From Candidatus Krumholzibacteriia bacterium (lineage in GTDB: Bacteria > Krumholzibacteriota > Krumholzibacteriia > LZORAL124-64-63), in the NCBI GenBank assembly GCA_030643455.1, contig DAOWLV010000197.1:1-6500 (forward strand): a stretch of 6,500 bases of DNA. The letters run 5' to 3'. This document shows positions 1-6,332 of this stretch, one piece after another. The translations under genes were made by a program, and so were the position numbers. The notes beneath the pieces are model-generated. The model was given only the letters and a program-made list of their open reading frames with translations, did not search any database and was not told the DNA's origin. Positions within the stretch are counted from its first letter, which is position 1; the number at the start of each line of letters is the position of its first letter.

Positions 1-115
1 CGAGGTCGAGTTGCCGACCCACCTGGATCATGATCCGGCGCAGCTCGATGGCCATCGGGGATTCGATGTCGAACAGATTCCCGACCCCGCCTTTTTTCGT
101 TTTCTCCATTGCCAT
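1..115 (-). CDS. Partial 5' end of an unidentified gene, possibly a CpsD-like tyrosine autokinase
   Basis: Only the first ~38 codons are inside the window; the gene runs off the low-coordinate edge. The visible N-terminus begins MAMEKTKKGG and contains SPMAIELRRIMIQVG. I chose the ATG at 115 because AAAAGG lies 5 nt upstream. An in-frame ATG at 133 adds MNEKVD but has no ribosome binding site, and an in-frame TGA at 163-161 closes the frame above it. The gene follows the Wzz gene closely on the same strand (gap 45 nt, or 27 nt with the upstream ATG), so it is probably co-transcribed. Known context: genes directly after a Wzz/GumC gene are often cytoplasmic BY-kinases (CpsD/CapB, XrtA-associated autokinase), which have a basic helical N-terminus and an ExxRxxR motif before the Walker box. 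Here ELRR matches that motif only in part, and no Walker motif is visible. The kinase assignment is inference from position. Confidence 0.55.
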   Translation of the reverse strand, partial: MAMEKTKKGGVGNLFDIESPMAIELRRIMIQVGRQLDL

Positions 116-160
116 ATCAACCTTTTCGTTCATCAGGCCGTGCAGGGCCAACTCGTCCGG

Positions 161-1756
161 TCAACTGAGCCGGGGATAAATCACCAGGAATCCGATGGCG
201 CCGAGGGCAAGAATGCCCAGGATGATGGCCCCCCAGCGCAGGATACGGATCTTTTTCTTCTTCTCGAAATGATCGTCCTGAATGGCCGGCAGCGTTCCGA
301 TCACCGCTAACCCGAGGGTCCGTTCGATCTGCTGGACGGTCGTGAAGGAGCGGTCAAGGAAGATGGACAGCACCACCAGTCCAATGCCGATCCCAAAAGA
401 GAGAATGACCCCAAGGGCCATCAGCTTCATCTTGTCAGGTTCGACAGGGTTGTAGCTCAGGACGGGCTTTTGGCGAACCTTGATCTGCATACCGATCTCC
501 GAAAGGCTCGCTTCAATGTTCATCGTCTGCGAGGTGATTTCCGCCTCGATGGATTGGACCAGTCCCCGGGCGCTGTCAAGTTCATCCTGCAACTCGGCGA
601 TCCGCGCATACTGTCCCGGTTGGCTGGCGGCAAAGCGGCGGAACTCCCTGATCTTTGTTTCCATCCGATCGATGACATTCTTCTTGGTGGACCGGAACAG
701 TGAAAAGTAGATGTACTGGCTGACCTGGTTCCGCTCCCGGCTGGCCAGGTTCGGTATGTTGAGAGCCACAAGTTCCTCGATGCGCTGGTTCAGGCGTACC
801 CTCAGCAGACCGAGCCTGGTTTCCAGCTCGACGGCATTCCTGTCCCCCTCTTCGAACAGCTGGATATCGAGTCCAAGGTCCTCCATCTCGGAAATCGTCG
901 AATGGATCACCATATCGGCGGAATAGGAGGTTGTACTGGGCGCCGAACCGAGAATCGAGTGCACGATCCGGCCATTTTCCGCCAGCTCGGTGGCATCCTG
1001 CCCCTCGTACCTTTCCTTGACCTCCGCCAGGTTTCGTTGGGCCTTGCTCAGGTTGGTCGCATTGATGGGGTTGTCCATCAGGGCCGCCGAAGCCTGATTG
1101 GTCTGGAAACCCAGAAGCGCCTTTTCGGCCTCCTGCAGATCGGTCCTGTAGAAAGCAAGCCGCTGCTCCAGGAATTCACGGGTGGACGTGCTGGCCGCCG
1201 CCTGTGAGGCCCGGTATTCCTCCACGAATCGATCCACGAGATAAAACGCAAGCTTGAAGGCCAGCTCGGAATCGGGGTCCCGCACCGCGATGCGGAACAG
1301 GCGGCCACCGTCCCTCTTGATCTTGATCATCGACCGCAGGTGATTCATGGCCTTACGGACGGATTTATCCTCGGACATGCCCTGGGCCACCGAATCGGGG
1401 ACGGTCTCCCGCAGGGCGTCGTGAAGATCCAGCTCCCTGACCATCATTTCCAGGAATTCGGGCGAAGTGAGCAGCATGTTCATCTCGTGGTAGGCCACCG
1501 CGTCGATGTTGCGGGCCCGACCATACCGGCGGGAAGGATCCTGCAGCAGGCGACTGTTCATGCTGTCGAACTTGATCAGTAACTGACCGGAGGACTCGTA
1601 GATGGGCGTCATGGTCCGGATGATCACCACGGCCATGGACAGGCAGAGAATAAAAGGGATCAAGAACAACATCTTGCGCTTCCAGAAGGCGCGCAACAAC
1701 GACATGGGGTCGAAGCCCGACCCGGCTGACTGGGTTTCGTCCTGGAATGGGTCCAT
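161..1756 (-). CDS. Wzz/GumC-family polysaccharide chain-length determinant (polysaccharide co-polymerase)
   Basis: This 531-residue inner-membrane protein should set the chain length or export of a surface polysaccharide, alongside a Wzy polymerase and an outer-membrane exporter that lie elsewhere. Visible layout: a short cytoplasmic N-terminus, TM1 at about 29-47 (FLIPFILCLSMAVVII), and the Wzz-type periplasmic start (PIYESSGQLLI, then TSPEFLEMMVREL near 98). A long, charged, coiled-coil-prone region covers about 185-430. The proline-containing segment PVLSYNPVEPDK (431-442) leads into TM2 at about 444-467, followed by the family's LDRSFTTVQQIERTLGL (467-483) and VIGTLP. There is a third hydrophobic segment at about 507-527 near the C-terminus, and no fused kinase. 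Length and layout fit GumC or exosortase-locus chain-length proteins. The start ATG has AAGGAG 11 nt upstream. The gene sits 120 nt after sppA and just before a probable partner gene. The family call is firm; the polysaccharide involved is unknown. Confidence 0.9.
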   Translation of the reverse strand: MDPFQDETQSAGSGFDPMSLLRAFWKRKMLFLIPFILCLSMAVVIIRTMTPIYESSGQLLIKFDSMNSRLLQDPSRRYGRARNIDAVAYHEMNMLLTSPEFLEMMVRELDLHDALRETVPDSVAQGMSEDKSVRKAMNHLRSMIKIKRDGGRLFRIAVRDPDSELAFKLAFYLVDRFVEEYRASQAAASTSTREFLEQRLAFYRTDLQEAEKALLGFQTNQASAALMDNPINATNLSKAQRNLAEVKERYEGQDATELAENGRIVHSILGSAPSTTSYSADMVIHSTISEMEDLGLDIQLFEEGDRNAVELETRLGLLRVRLNQRIEELVALNIPNLASRERNQVSQYIYFSLFRSTKKNVIDRMETKIREFRRFAASQPGQYARIAELQDELDSARGLVQSIEAEITSQTMNIEASLSEIGMQIKVRQKPVLSYNPVEPDKMKLMALGVILSFGIGIGLVVLSIFLDRSFTTVQQIERTLGLAVIGTLPAIQDDHFEKKKKIRILRWGAIILGILALGAIGFLVIYPRLS

Positions 1757-1774
1757 CGAGTCCGAATCTCCTTG

Positions 1775-1793
1775 CCGGCGCCATCAGCGCCGG
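1775..1793 (-). promoter_or_regulatory. GC-rich hairpin abutting the ribosome binding site of the Wzz gene
   Basis: A perfect 7-bp inverted repeat (CCGGCGC / GCGCCGG) with a 5-nt loop ends one base before the AAGGAG (1773-1768) of the Wzz gene. There is no T-tract after it on the minus strand, so it is not an intrinsic terminator for sppA. In the mRNA it would form a stable stem touching the Shine-Dalgarno sequence and could modulate initiation. The structure is seen directly; any regulatory role is inference. Confidence 0.4.
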
Positions 1794-1812
1794 GTAATCG
1801 ATTTGCTTTTCT

Positions 1813-1841
1813 AGTATTTCGTCCGGGAATCCCGCCACCAA
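1813..1841 (-). promoter_or_regulatory. Weak sigma70-like promoter candidate upstream of the Wzz gene
   Basis: On the minus strand TTGGTG (1841-1836) and AATACT (1818-1813) are separated by 17 bp, giving 3/6 and 4/6 matches to the -35 and -10 consensus. It lies in the 120-bp gap (1757-1876) between sppA and the Wzz gene, the only non-coding stretch where the Wzz gene could gain its own promoter. Such matches occur often by chance, and read-through from sppA is equally possible. Confidence 0.2.
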
Positions 1842-1876
1842 AGAAGGAAAGTCCCCGGGCCCCAGGGCGGCGGAGT

Positions 1877-3652
1877 TCAACGCATCTTGATCCAGAATGG
1901 CATCATTGCTACCGGACGGCCATCCATTAGTTCCACCGCCGCCAGTGTTCCGTCCTGGCGAAGGGCTTCGAAGAGCAGAGGGATCGGCAGATGGGCCGTG
2001 GCCTGGGTTCCGGCTCCATTCCAATCGGCAAGCGAATTCAACAGGAGGGAAAAGCCCCCCCCCTCACGAAGGGATTTCAGAAGCATGCGCTCCAGGAGGG
2101 AAAGATCCTCCCCGAAAGTCCGGAGGGTGACCTTTTCCGAAGGGTCGATCCCCAGCATCCACTTGGCGGAATCCAGGGACCGGTGCAGGCCGCCCATTCC
2201 GTCCACCAGGCCCCGGTCCAGCCCTTGCCGACCCGTCCAGACCCGGCCCTGGGCCACCTCATGAACGGCGTCCCTGGTCATGCCGCGGCCCGTGGCCACC
2301 TTGTCCAGAAAACGCTCGTAGAAATCATCCATCTGATTCTGAAAAAGCTCACGCTGGGATCCGGTGAAGCCGCCCTCGTCACTGAACAGGAGGGCGTTGT
2401 CACCGCGGGTGATGAATTCGCGATTCACCCCGATCTTACGGTACATTCCGCTGCGGTCCATCTTGCCGGCGTAGACGCCGATGGAACCGGTCAGGGTGCC
2501 CGGATCCGCGAAGATGGAATCCCCCAGGCAGGACACGTAATAACCCCCGCTGGCGGCCAGGCCGCTCATGGAAACGATGACCGGCTTGATTTCCTTGACC
2601 TTCCGGATCTCATTCCAGATGAGGTCGCTGGCCAGGGCACTGCCACCGGGACTGTCGACGCGCAGGATCACCGCGTCGATGTCCTCGTCTTCACCAACAG
2701 ACTTCAACTGCTCGACCACGGTTTCGCTTCCGGCCAATTTCCCCTGAAAATTGTCGAAACGACTTTCTCCCGGCATGATGACCCCGGTGACATACACCAC
2801 CGCCACATCATAATCGGTGTTCACTCGCTTGGGAGGATCCAGGCTGTAGTCGCCCAGATAGGTGATATCCTCCTCGGCAAAGCGCTCGTCCATCATCTCT
2901 TCGAAATACATGATCGTATCGGCGAGTCCCGCACCGACGGCGTCCATGGCGCCAAACATGCCCTGGTCGACCCAGCCGACAACAACCTCGCGTTCGACGC
3001 CGCGGGAGACCGCCAGCATGTCCAGCAGGGCTTCGTAGCGGTCGTCCACGATGGAGGTGATCATTTCCCGGTTGGCGTCCGAGGCGGAGGATCGGGTCAG
3101 GCGTTCGGGGGCGGACTTGTAGGCCCCCACGTGAACGAAGTCGGCTTCCATCCCCAGTTTTTCGAGGGTATCGCGCATGAAGGCCAACTCTGCGCTGATG
3201 CCCAGGACCATCAGGGTGGCTTCCGGCGAAAGAATGATCCGGTCCGCGGCGGCCGCAATGGCATAGTCCCGGGTTCCGCCACCATCCATATAGGCGACAA
3301 CAGGTTTGCCCTGGTCATGGAAATTCTGGATGGCCCCGCGGATCTCCTCCACCTTGGCCCAGTCCATCGTGACCCCGCGCATATCCAGCAACAGGCCAGT
3401 GATGCGGTCATCCTCCGAGGCACGGTAAAGGGAAAACAGGACTTCGGGCAGGGTCATCCCCCCACCGCGGCGGACCTGGCCCCAGAATGATTCGTCCCTC
3501 TCCTCGGGATAATCGCCACCCACTTCCCAGACAAGTACGCCCCCGTCGATGCTCACGCTCTGTTCCAGGTTGGACACAGTGAACCAGAGCAGACCGAAGC
3601 CCCCGCCGAACACCAGGGCCACCAGAATGAAAACGATCCAGAATTTCTTCAT
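1877..3652 (-). CDS. sppA: Signal peptide peptidase SppA, 67-kDa type (protease IV, peptidase family S49)
   Basis: SppA is an inner-membrane serine protease that cuts signal peptides remaining after secretion, with its active site on the outer face of the membrane. The 591-residue protein has an N-terminal signal anchor (residues 4-27, FWIVFILVALVFGGGFGLLWF) and the two tandem S49 domains of the long SppA form. The general-base lysine is K179 in VGAYKSAPERLTR (E. coli GKYKSAVEPFTR, from memory). The nucleophile is S368 in SGLAASGGYY, preceded by DSPGGSALASD (333-343), and TGSIGVYAGK (388-397) follows. Both members of the Ser-Lys dyad are therefore present and the enzyme should be active. The C-terminus ends with MMPFWIKMR, resembling other long SppA proteins. 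The ATG overlaps the upstream stop as ATGA, and GAGGAA inside the end of the upstream gene serves as ribosome binding site, which suggests translational coupling to the acyl-CoA synthetase gene. The link between the two functions is not obvious. Confidence 0.95.
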   Translation of the reverse strand: MKKFWIVFILVALVFGGGFGLLWFTVSNLEQSVSIDGGVLVWEVGGDYPEERDESFWGQVRRGGGMTLPEVLFSLYRASEDDRITGLLLDMRGVTMDWAKVEEIRGAIQNFHDQGKPVVAYMDGGGTRDYAIAAAADRIILSPEATLMVLGISAELAFMRDTLEKLGMEADFVHVGAYKSAPERLTRSSASDANREMITSIVDDRYEALLDMLAVSRGVEREVVVGWVDQGMFGAMDAVGAGLADTIMYFEEMMDERFAEEDITYLGDYSLDPPKRVNTDYDVAVVYVTGVIMPGESRFDNFQGKLAGSETVVEQLKSVGEDEDIDAVILRVDSPGGSALASDLIWNEIRKVKEIKPVIVSMSGLAASGGYYVSCLGDSIFADPGTLTGSIGVYAGKMDRSGMYRKIGVNREFITRGDNALLFSDEGGFTGSQRELFQNQMDDFYERFLDKVATGRGMTRDAVHEVAQGRVWTGRQGLDRGLVDGMGGLHRSLDSAKWMLGIDPSEKVTLRTFGEDLSLLERMLLKSLREGGGFSLLLNSLADWNGAGTQATAHLPIPLLFEALRQDGTLAAVELMDGRPVAMMPFWIKMR

Positions 3653-4779
3653 TTTTCTATTTCCTCACTGCGGCAAAAAGCCGCCAGAGAACGTGCGGCG
3701 CGATCAATCTTGCGGAAGACCGGGATGCCGGCTTTTTCAATGATTCGACACATGGGATCGTAGATCTTTCCGGAATCGATCACCACGACTGCAGGTTTAT
3801 CCGAACGGGTGATAATGTCAACCATCAGGGAAGGCTGGGAGTCCGGACTCAGGATGTCTTCCCGGTGGGCGCCGGTCGGATCGGCCGGCAGGTTGTTCAA
3901 GGCCGGGGTAACCGGAACCGAAGACAGGATCGCTGCATCCACTTCCCGACATTCCAGAATGGCCCGGCAGCTGGTGGTGAAAGCCGCCGTACTGGTCATG
4001 GGGGTACAGTCGATGGGATTGCTGCGATGCGCGAAGACAGGCAGGACCTCATCGAGTTTGGCCTGGGTATCGGTATCGAAGGTCGCCAGTTCGAGACCGT
4101 CGAGCTGGTCCATCACCGTCGAGCACTCGAACCCGGCGTTACTGATGATCCCGGTCCGGTTGCCGGCCGCGGGCCGCCCGGCCAGTAGGGTGAATGTCTT
4201 CAGAAGATCCTCGAATTCGTCCAGGGAATCGGCCACGGTAGCGCCGGCACTCTCAAGGCAGGCCCGTGCGACGGCGTAGTCACCCGCCAGGGAGGCCGTG
4301 TGGCTGGCGGCAGCCCGGGCACCCAGAGCCGTCTTGCCCGCCTTGTAGATGATCACCCGTTTGCCCAGCTTGCGGGCCCGGCGGGTCTGCTCAAGGAACT
4401 TGTCCCCGTCCCCGGGTCGAAACCCCTCCACGTAACAGGCCACCACGTCGATGGCGTCGTCCCCATTGAAGTGCTCCAGGAAATCACCCACCGTCAGATC
4501 CATCTGGTTGCCGAAACTGATGCTTGCGGCCGGTTGGATGATCCCGTCGTAATTGCTGGCGAATGTCACCAGATAGGCTCCCGACTGGCTGACGATGGCC
4601 AGGTTTTGTCCTGCGCCGGGCCGGAAAGGAAGCTTGTAGGGCGGCAGGAAAAAGGTGTTGTAGTTATCCCGGCTGACGATTCCCGCCCACCATGACAGGG
4701 CCGCCCTGGCGCCGGGCGTGACCGCGCGCAAGGGTATCCTCGATGGCCACGGCAAGGGACGTTTCCCCGGTCTCGGCAA
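3649..4779 (-). CDS. C-terminal part of a frame-broken NDP-forming acyl-CoA synthetase (succinyl-CoA-ligase-like domains)
   Basis: This ORF carries the second half of the alpha-like module. Resemblance begins only at GIVSRDNYNTFFLPPYKLP (residues 33-51). The first ~32 residues (MPRPGKRPLPWPS...) are an out-of-frame reading of the preceding gene part. LAIVSQSGAYL (60-70) matches the SucD-type segment GIVSRSGTL. RVIIYKAGKT (141-150) leads to AAASHTASLAG (157-167), where H160 corresponds to the phosphohistidine that carries phosphate between acyl phosphate and ADP in ADP-forming acetyl-CoA synthetases. GIISNAGFECS (210-220) and AHRSNPIDCTP (250-260) are typical of the second ligase subdomain. 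The residual start (ATG 4779, or TTG codons at 4755 and 4731) has no convincing ribosome binding site, so independent translation is doubtful. The stop overlaps the sppA start as ATGA. Taken with the upstream part this is one enzyme gene of about 765 codons. It could be a true pseudogene, a sequencing or assembly error, or less likely a split gene. Confidence 0.85.
   Translation of the reverse strand: MPRPGKRPLPWPSRIPLRAVTPGARAALSWWAGIVSRDNYNTFFLPPYKLPFRPGAGQNLAIVSQSGAYLVTFASNYDGIIQPAASISFGNQMDLTVGDFLEHFNGDDAIDVVACYVEGFRPGDGDKFLEQTRRARKLGKRVIIYKAGKTALGARAAASHTASLAGDYAVARACLESAGATVADSLDEFEDLLKTFTLLAGRPAAGNRTGIISNAGFECSTVMDQLDGLELATFDTDTQAKLDEVLPVFAHRSNPIDCTPMTSTAAFTTSCRAILECREVDAAILSSVPVTPALNNLPADPTGAHREDILSPDSQPSLMVDIITRSDKPAVVVIDSGKIYDPMCRIIEKAGIPVFRKIDRAARSLAAFCRSEEIEK
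4664..4690 (-). other. Site of the frame break in the acyl-CoA synthetase gene
   Basis: The upstream frame reads VMVGGN (AAT at 4681-4679) and then stops at TAA 4666-4664. The downstream frame, shifted by one base, reads GIVSRDNYN from GGA at 4683-4681. The conserved loop residues between GGN and GI, normally Cys-x-Gly as in SucD GPNCPG, are missing. The shift equals a net +1, or equally a loss of 2, 5, 8 or 11 nt. No heptamer slippery sequence is visible. Confidence 0.75.
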
Positions 4780-5950
4780 ATCCCCCTGGTATCAGGATGA
4801 TTGATTCGGTGCGATCGTTTTCGACCAGGGCGGTGATGGCATCCAGCGCCCCCTGGGCGGGAATCGCCACCACGGCCAGATCGCATTTTTCCGGAAGATC
4901 CTCAACAGCAGGCACGCAGCGCACTCCGTCAATTTCCTTTTCCCGGTGGTGAACGACATACAACCGGGAAGGGTCGATGCCCTCTGATTTCAGCAGGTTA
5001 CCCAGAATGATCCGGCCCGGGTTGGCGGACTTGGCGCTGACCCCCATCACCACGGCGCTGCGCGGCCTCAGCAACGCATCGATCCGATTGACGGGCCGAT
5101 GTCCAACCACCCATTTGCGCCGTGAAACCAGGCCGACCCCGTCCAGGGCCACCAGACGGCCATCTGACGCGACCGCCGGGTTGATCTCCAACTCCTCCAA
5201 GGTCCAGACCGAAGGACCGGCCGGCCCACAGTGACGACCCAATTCCGCGAGTCCCATGACCGCATCGACCAGATCATCCAGGGGGAAAGGGCCCTGTTCA
5301 TAAAGCCGTGACGGTGCACACAAAATTTTCAGCAAGGGATGAGTCGACAGGGAGGTGCGAACCGTCTGGCGGCCCAGGCCTTCGGCCGGAAAGATGAGGG
5401 TGCTGAGACCGGTCTGACCGTACCACTCGGTCAAGGTGCCGCCGATACCCACCACAACACAAGGCCCGAAGGCCGGGTCCTGTTTCAGGCTGAGCAGCAC
5501 TTCCTGACCTGGCCGGTTGGGTTGATGTGGAACGAAGGCACAGGCCAGGAAACCCTCCACCGGCTGGGTGGCGCCCCCCTGAACCAGTGAACCCTTGAGG
5601 CGGTCCACCTCTTCGGTGATATGGCCTGCGGGATCGGAAACGTCCGTCAAATCCAGGATCCGAACGCCGCCGATTTCGGTCTTGTGCAGGATGTTCCGGC
5701 CCACAACCTTGAGAAGGAGGCGGCGCTCATCGCCGGCAAGTTCCACCCCGGAATCAGCCCACTGCGCAACCTCGGCCGAATCCACGTTCCCATCCAGGAA
5801 ACTGGCCGGGCACCGACCGATACCGATCAGGTCACAGATCCCATAGACTTCATACTCGTTGAGGCGGAGCCCGTTCTCGGAGTCATCCGGCCAGGTCCGG
5901 CCAGCGACGATCTTCCCCATGTATGCATCGACCCGGGCCATTTCACCCAC
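4664..5950 (-). CDS. N-terminal part of a frame-broken NDP-forming acyl-CoA synthetase (ATP-grasp plus CoA-binding domain)
   Basis: The family makes an acyl-CoA from acid, CoA and NTP, or runs in reverse to make ATP from acetyl-CoA, in the cytosol. I start it at GTG 5950, which has AAGGAGG six nt upstream; the in-frame ATG at 5941 is too far (15 nt), and an ATG at 6061 lies inside the rRNA terminator. Numbering from the GTG, the order is an ATP-grasp module (~30-275) with LLLKVV (K81), LHKTEIGGV (from 88), GPCVVVGIGGTLTEW (about 162-176) and LEINPAVASDG (254-264). A CoA-binding Rossmann domain follows (~284-424) with VVMGVSAKSANPG (300-312), LAVVAIP and IILIPGGFAETG (384-395). The histidine of HKTEIGGV is probably the second catalytic histidine of this family (from memory). 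The frame ends at VMVGGN plus four unrelated residues and TAA, exactly where related proteins continue with Cys-x-Gly-Ile. Translation here would give a truncated enzyme lacking the phosphohistidine domain. Confidence 0.88.
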   Translation of the reverse strand: MGEMARVDAYMGKIVAGRTWPDDSENGLRLNEYEVYGICDLIGIGRCPASFLDGNVDSAEVAQWADSGVELAGDERRLLLKVVGRNILHKTEIGGVRILDLTDVSDPAGHITEEVDRLKGSLVQGGATQPVEGFLACAFVPHQPNRPGQEVLLSLKQDPAFGPCVVVGIGGTLTEWYGQTGLSTLIFPAEGLGRQTVRTSLSTHPLLKILCAPSRLYEQGPFPLDDLVDAVMGLAELGRHCGPAGPSVWTLEELEINPAVASDGRLVALDGVGLVSRRKWVVGHRPVNRIDALLRPRSAVVMGVSAKSANPGRIILGNLLKSEGIDPSRLYVVHHREKEIDGVRCVPAVEDLPEKCDLAVVAIPAQGALDAITALVENDRTESIILIPGGFAETGETSLAVAIEDTLARGHARRQGGPVMVGGNRQPG

Positions 5951-5994
5951 ATCCGCCCTCCTTGTTCTAGGCCGCGGTTTTTCCTTGTAATGCC

Positions 5995-6023
5995 AAGATA
6001 GATTCGGCCCCACCGCAACCCAA
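5995..6023 (-). promoter_or_regulatory. Weak sigma70-like promoter candidate for the acyl-CoA synthetase and sppA genes
   Basis: On the minus strand TTGGGT (6023-6018) and TATCTT (6000-5995) are spaced 17 bp apart, with 3/6 and 4/6 consensus matches. They lie between the rRNA terminator and the GTG start at 5950. Because the terminator should stop rRNA transcription, some promoter is expected in 5951-6044; this is the best match I see, but it is weak. Confidence 0.22.
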
Positions 6024-6044
6024 CAAAAAAGGACTTCGGCAGGC

Positions 6045-6080
6045 AAAAAAAAGGTCTCCAACCCTTAGGCTGGAGACCTT
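6045..6080 (-). terminator. Intrinsic (rho-independent) terminator of the rRNA operon
   Basis: On the minus strand, AAGGTCTCCAGCC and GGTTGGAGACCTT form a 13-bp stem with one G-U pair and the 4-nt loop TAAG. An unbroken run of eight T (6052-6045) closes it, the first two being the last bases of the stem. It begins 6 nt after the predicted 3' end of 5S rRNA. It is strong and has the right polarity to end rRNA transcription. Confidence 0.93.
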
Positions 6081-6086
6081 GGAGAA

Positions 6087-6202
6087 TCCGGCGGTTTCCT
6101 ACTCTCCCACAGGGGCAACCCTGCAGTACCATCGGCGCAACGTGGTTTCACTACTGTGTTCGGAATGGGAACAGGTGGTACCCACGCGCTATCGCCACCG
6201 AA
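6087..6202 (-). rRNA. rrf: 5S ribosomal RNA
   Basis: The minus strand carries the full 5S pattern: a 5' strand UUCGGUGG with the following GAUAGCG, the highly conserved loop region CCGUUCCCAUCCCGAACAC seen here as CUGUUCCCAUUCCGAACAC, then GCGCCGAUGGUACU and GUGGGAGAGUAGG, and the 3' strand CCGCCGGA. The 5' and 3' strands pair as helix I (UUCGGUGG with CCGCCGGA), which sets the ends to within a few bases and gives 116 nt. It lies just after 23S rRNA and just before a strong terminator, the normal operon end. Confidence 0.96.
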
Positions 6203-6332
6203 AAACGTGGCCGAACGGCACCAGGCCGTCGGCGTTGTCCTTGGACAACTGAATATGGAGAGTAGTTTGAGATTCATTCACATGCCATGCTCCGATTCAA
6301 CCCCCGGATAAATCCGGAAGGAAAAAAAGGAG
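6203..6332 (-). other. 23S-5S internal transcribed spacer with tandem hairpins, no tRNA
   Basis: This spacer contains no tRNA or ORF. Two adjacent hairpins lie just upstream of 5S on the transcribed strand: GTTGTCC / GGACAAC around two bases (6234-6249), and GCCGACGGC / GCCGTTCGGC with one bulged A (6210-6233). A third short palindrome, CCGGAT-TT-ATCCGG, lies at 6304-6317. They are plausible processing or leader structures for pre-5S and pre-23S RNA; that role is inferred. Confidence 0.6.

Noticed and set aside
1365..2024. A 219-codon minus-strand frame spanning the wzz-sppA gap
   Set aside because: It overlaps the ends of two well-supported genes in another frame, has Pro/Arg/Gly-rich low-information translation, and matches no family.
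1991..3490. A 499-codon plus-strand open frame antisense to sppA
   Set aside because: Its translation is rich in His, Gly, Asp and Gln with no recognisable motif, typical of an antisense shadow of a GC-rich gene. The minus frame has complete SppA catalytic motifs.
3809..4695. Several plus-strand ORFs (up to 156 codons) opposite the acyl-CoA synthetase
   Set aside because: They lie antisense to strongly recognisable domains and show Ser/Arg-rich shadow composition.
5976..5996. Possible sigma54 promoter beginning TTGGCA before the acyl-CoA synthetase
   Set aside because: The required GC of the -12 element is absent at the correct spacing; only the -24-like half is present.
5951..6061. N-terminal extension of the acyl-CoA synthetase to ATG 6061
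   Set aside because: That ATG lies in the rRNA terminator stem, the extra 37 residues do not resemble the family, and a much better ribosome binding site (AAGGAGG) sits before GTG 5950.
6065..6277. A 70-codon minus-strand ORF
   Set aside because: It lies entirely over the 5S rRNA and spacer, so it is a chance frame.
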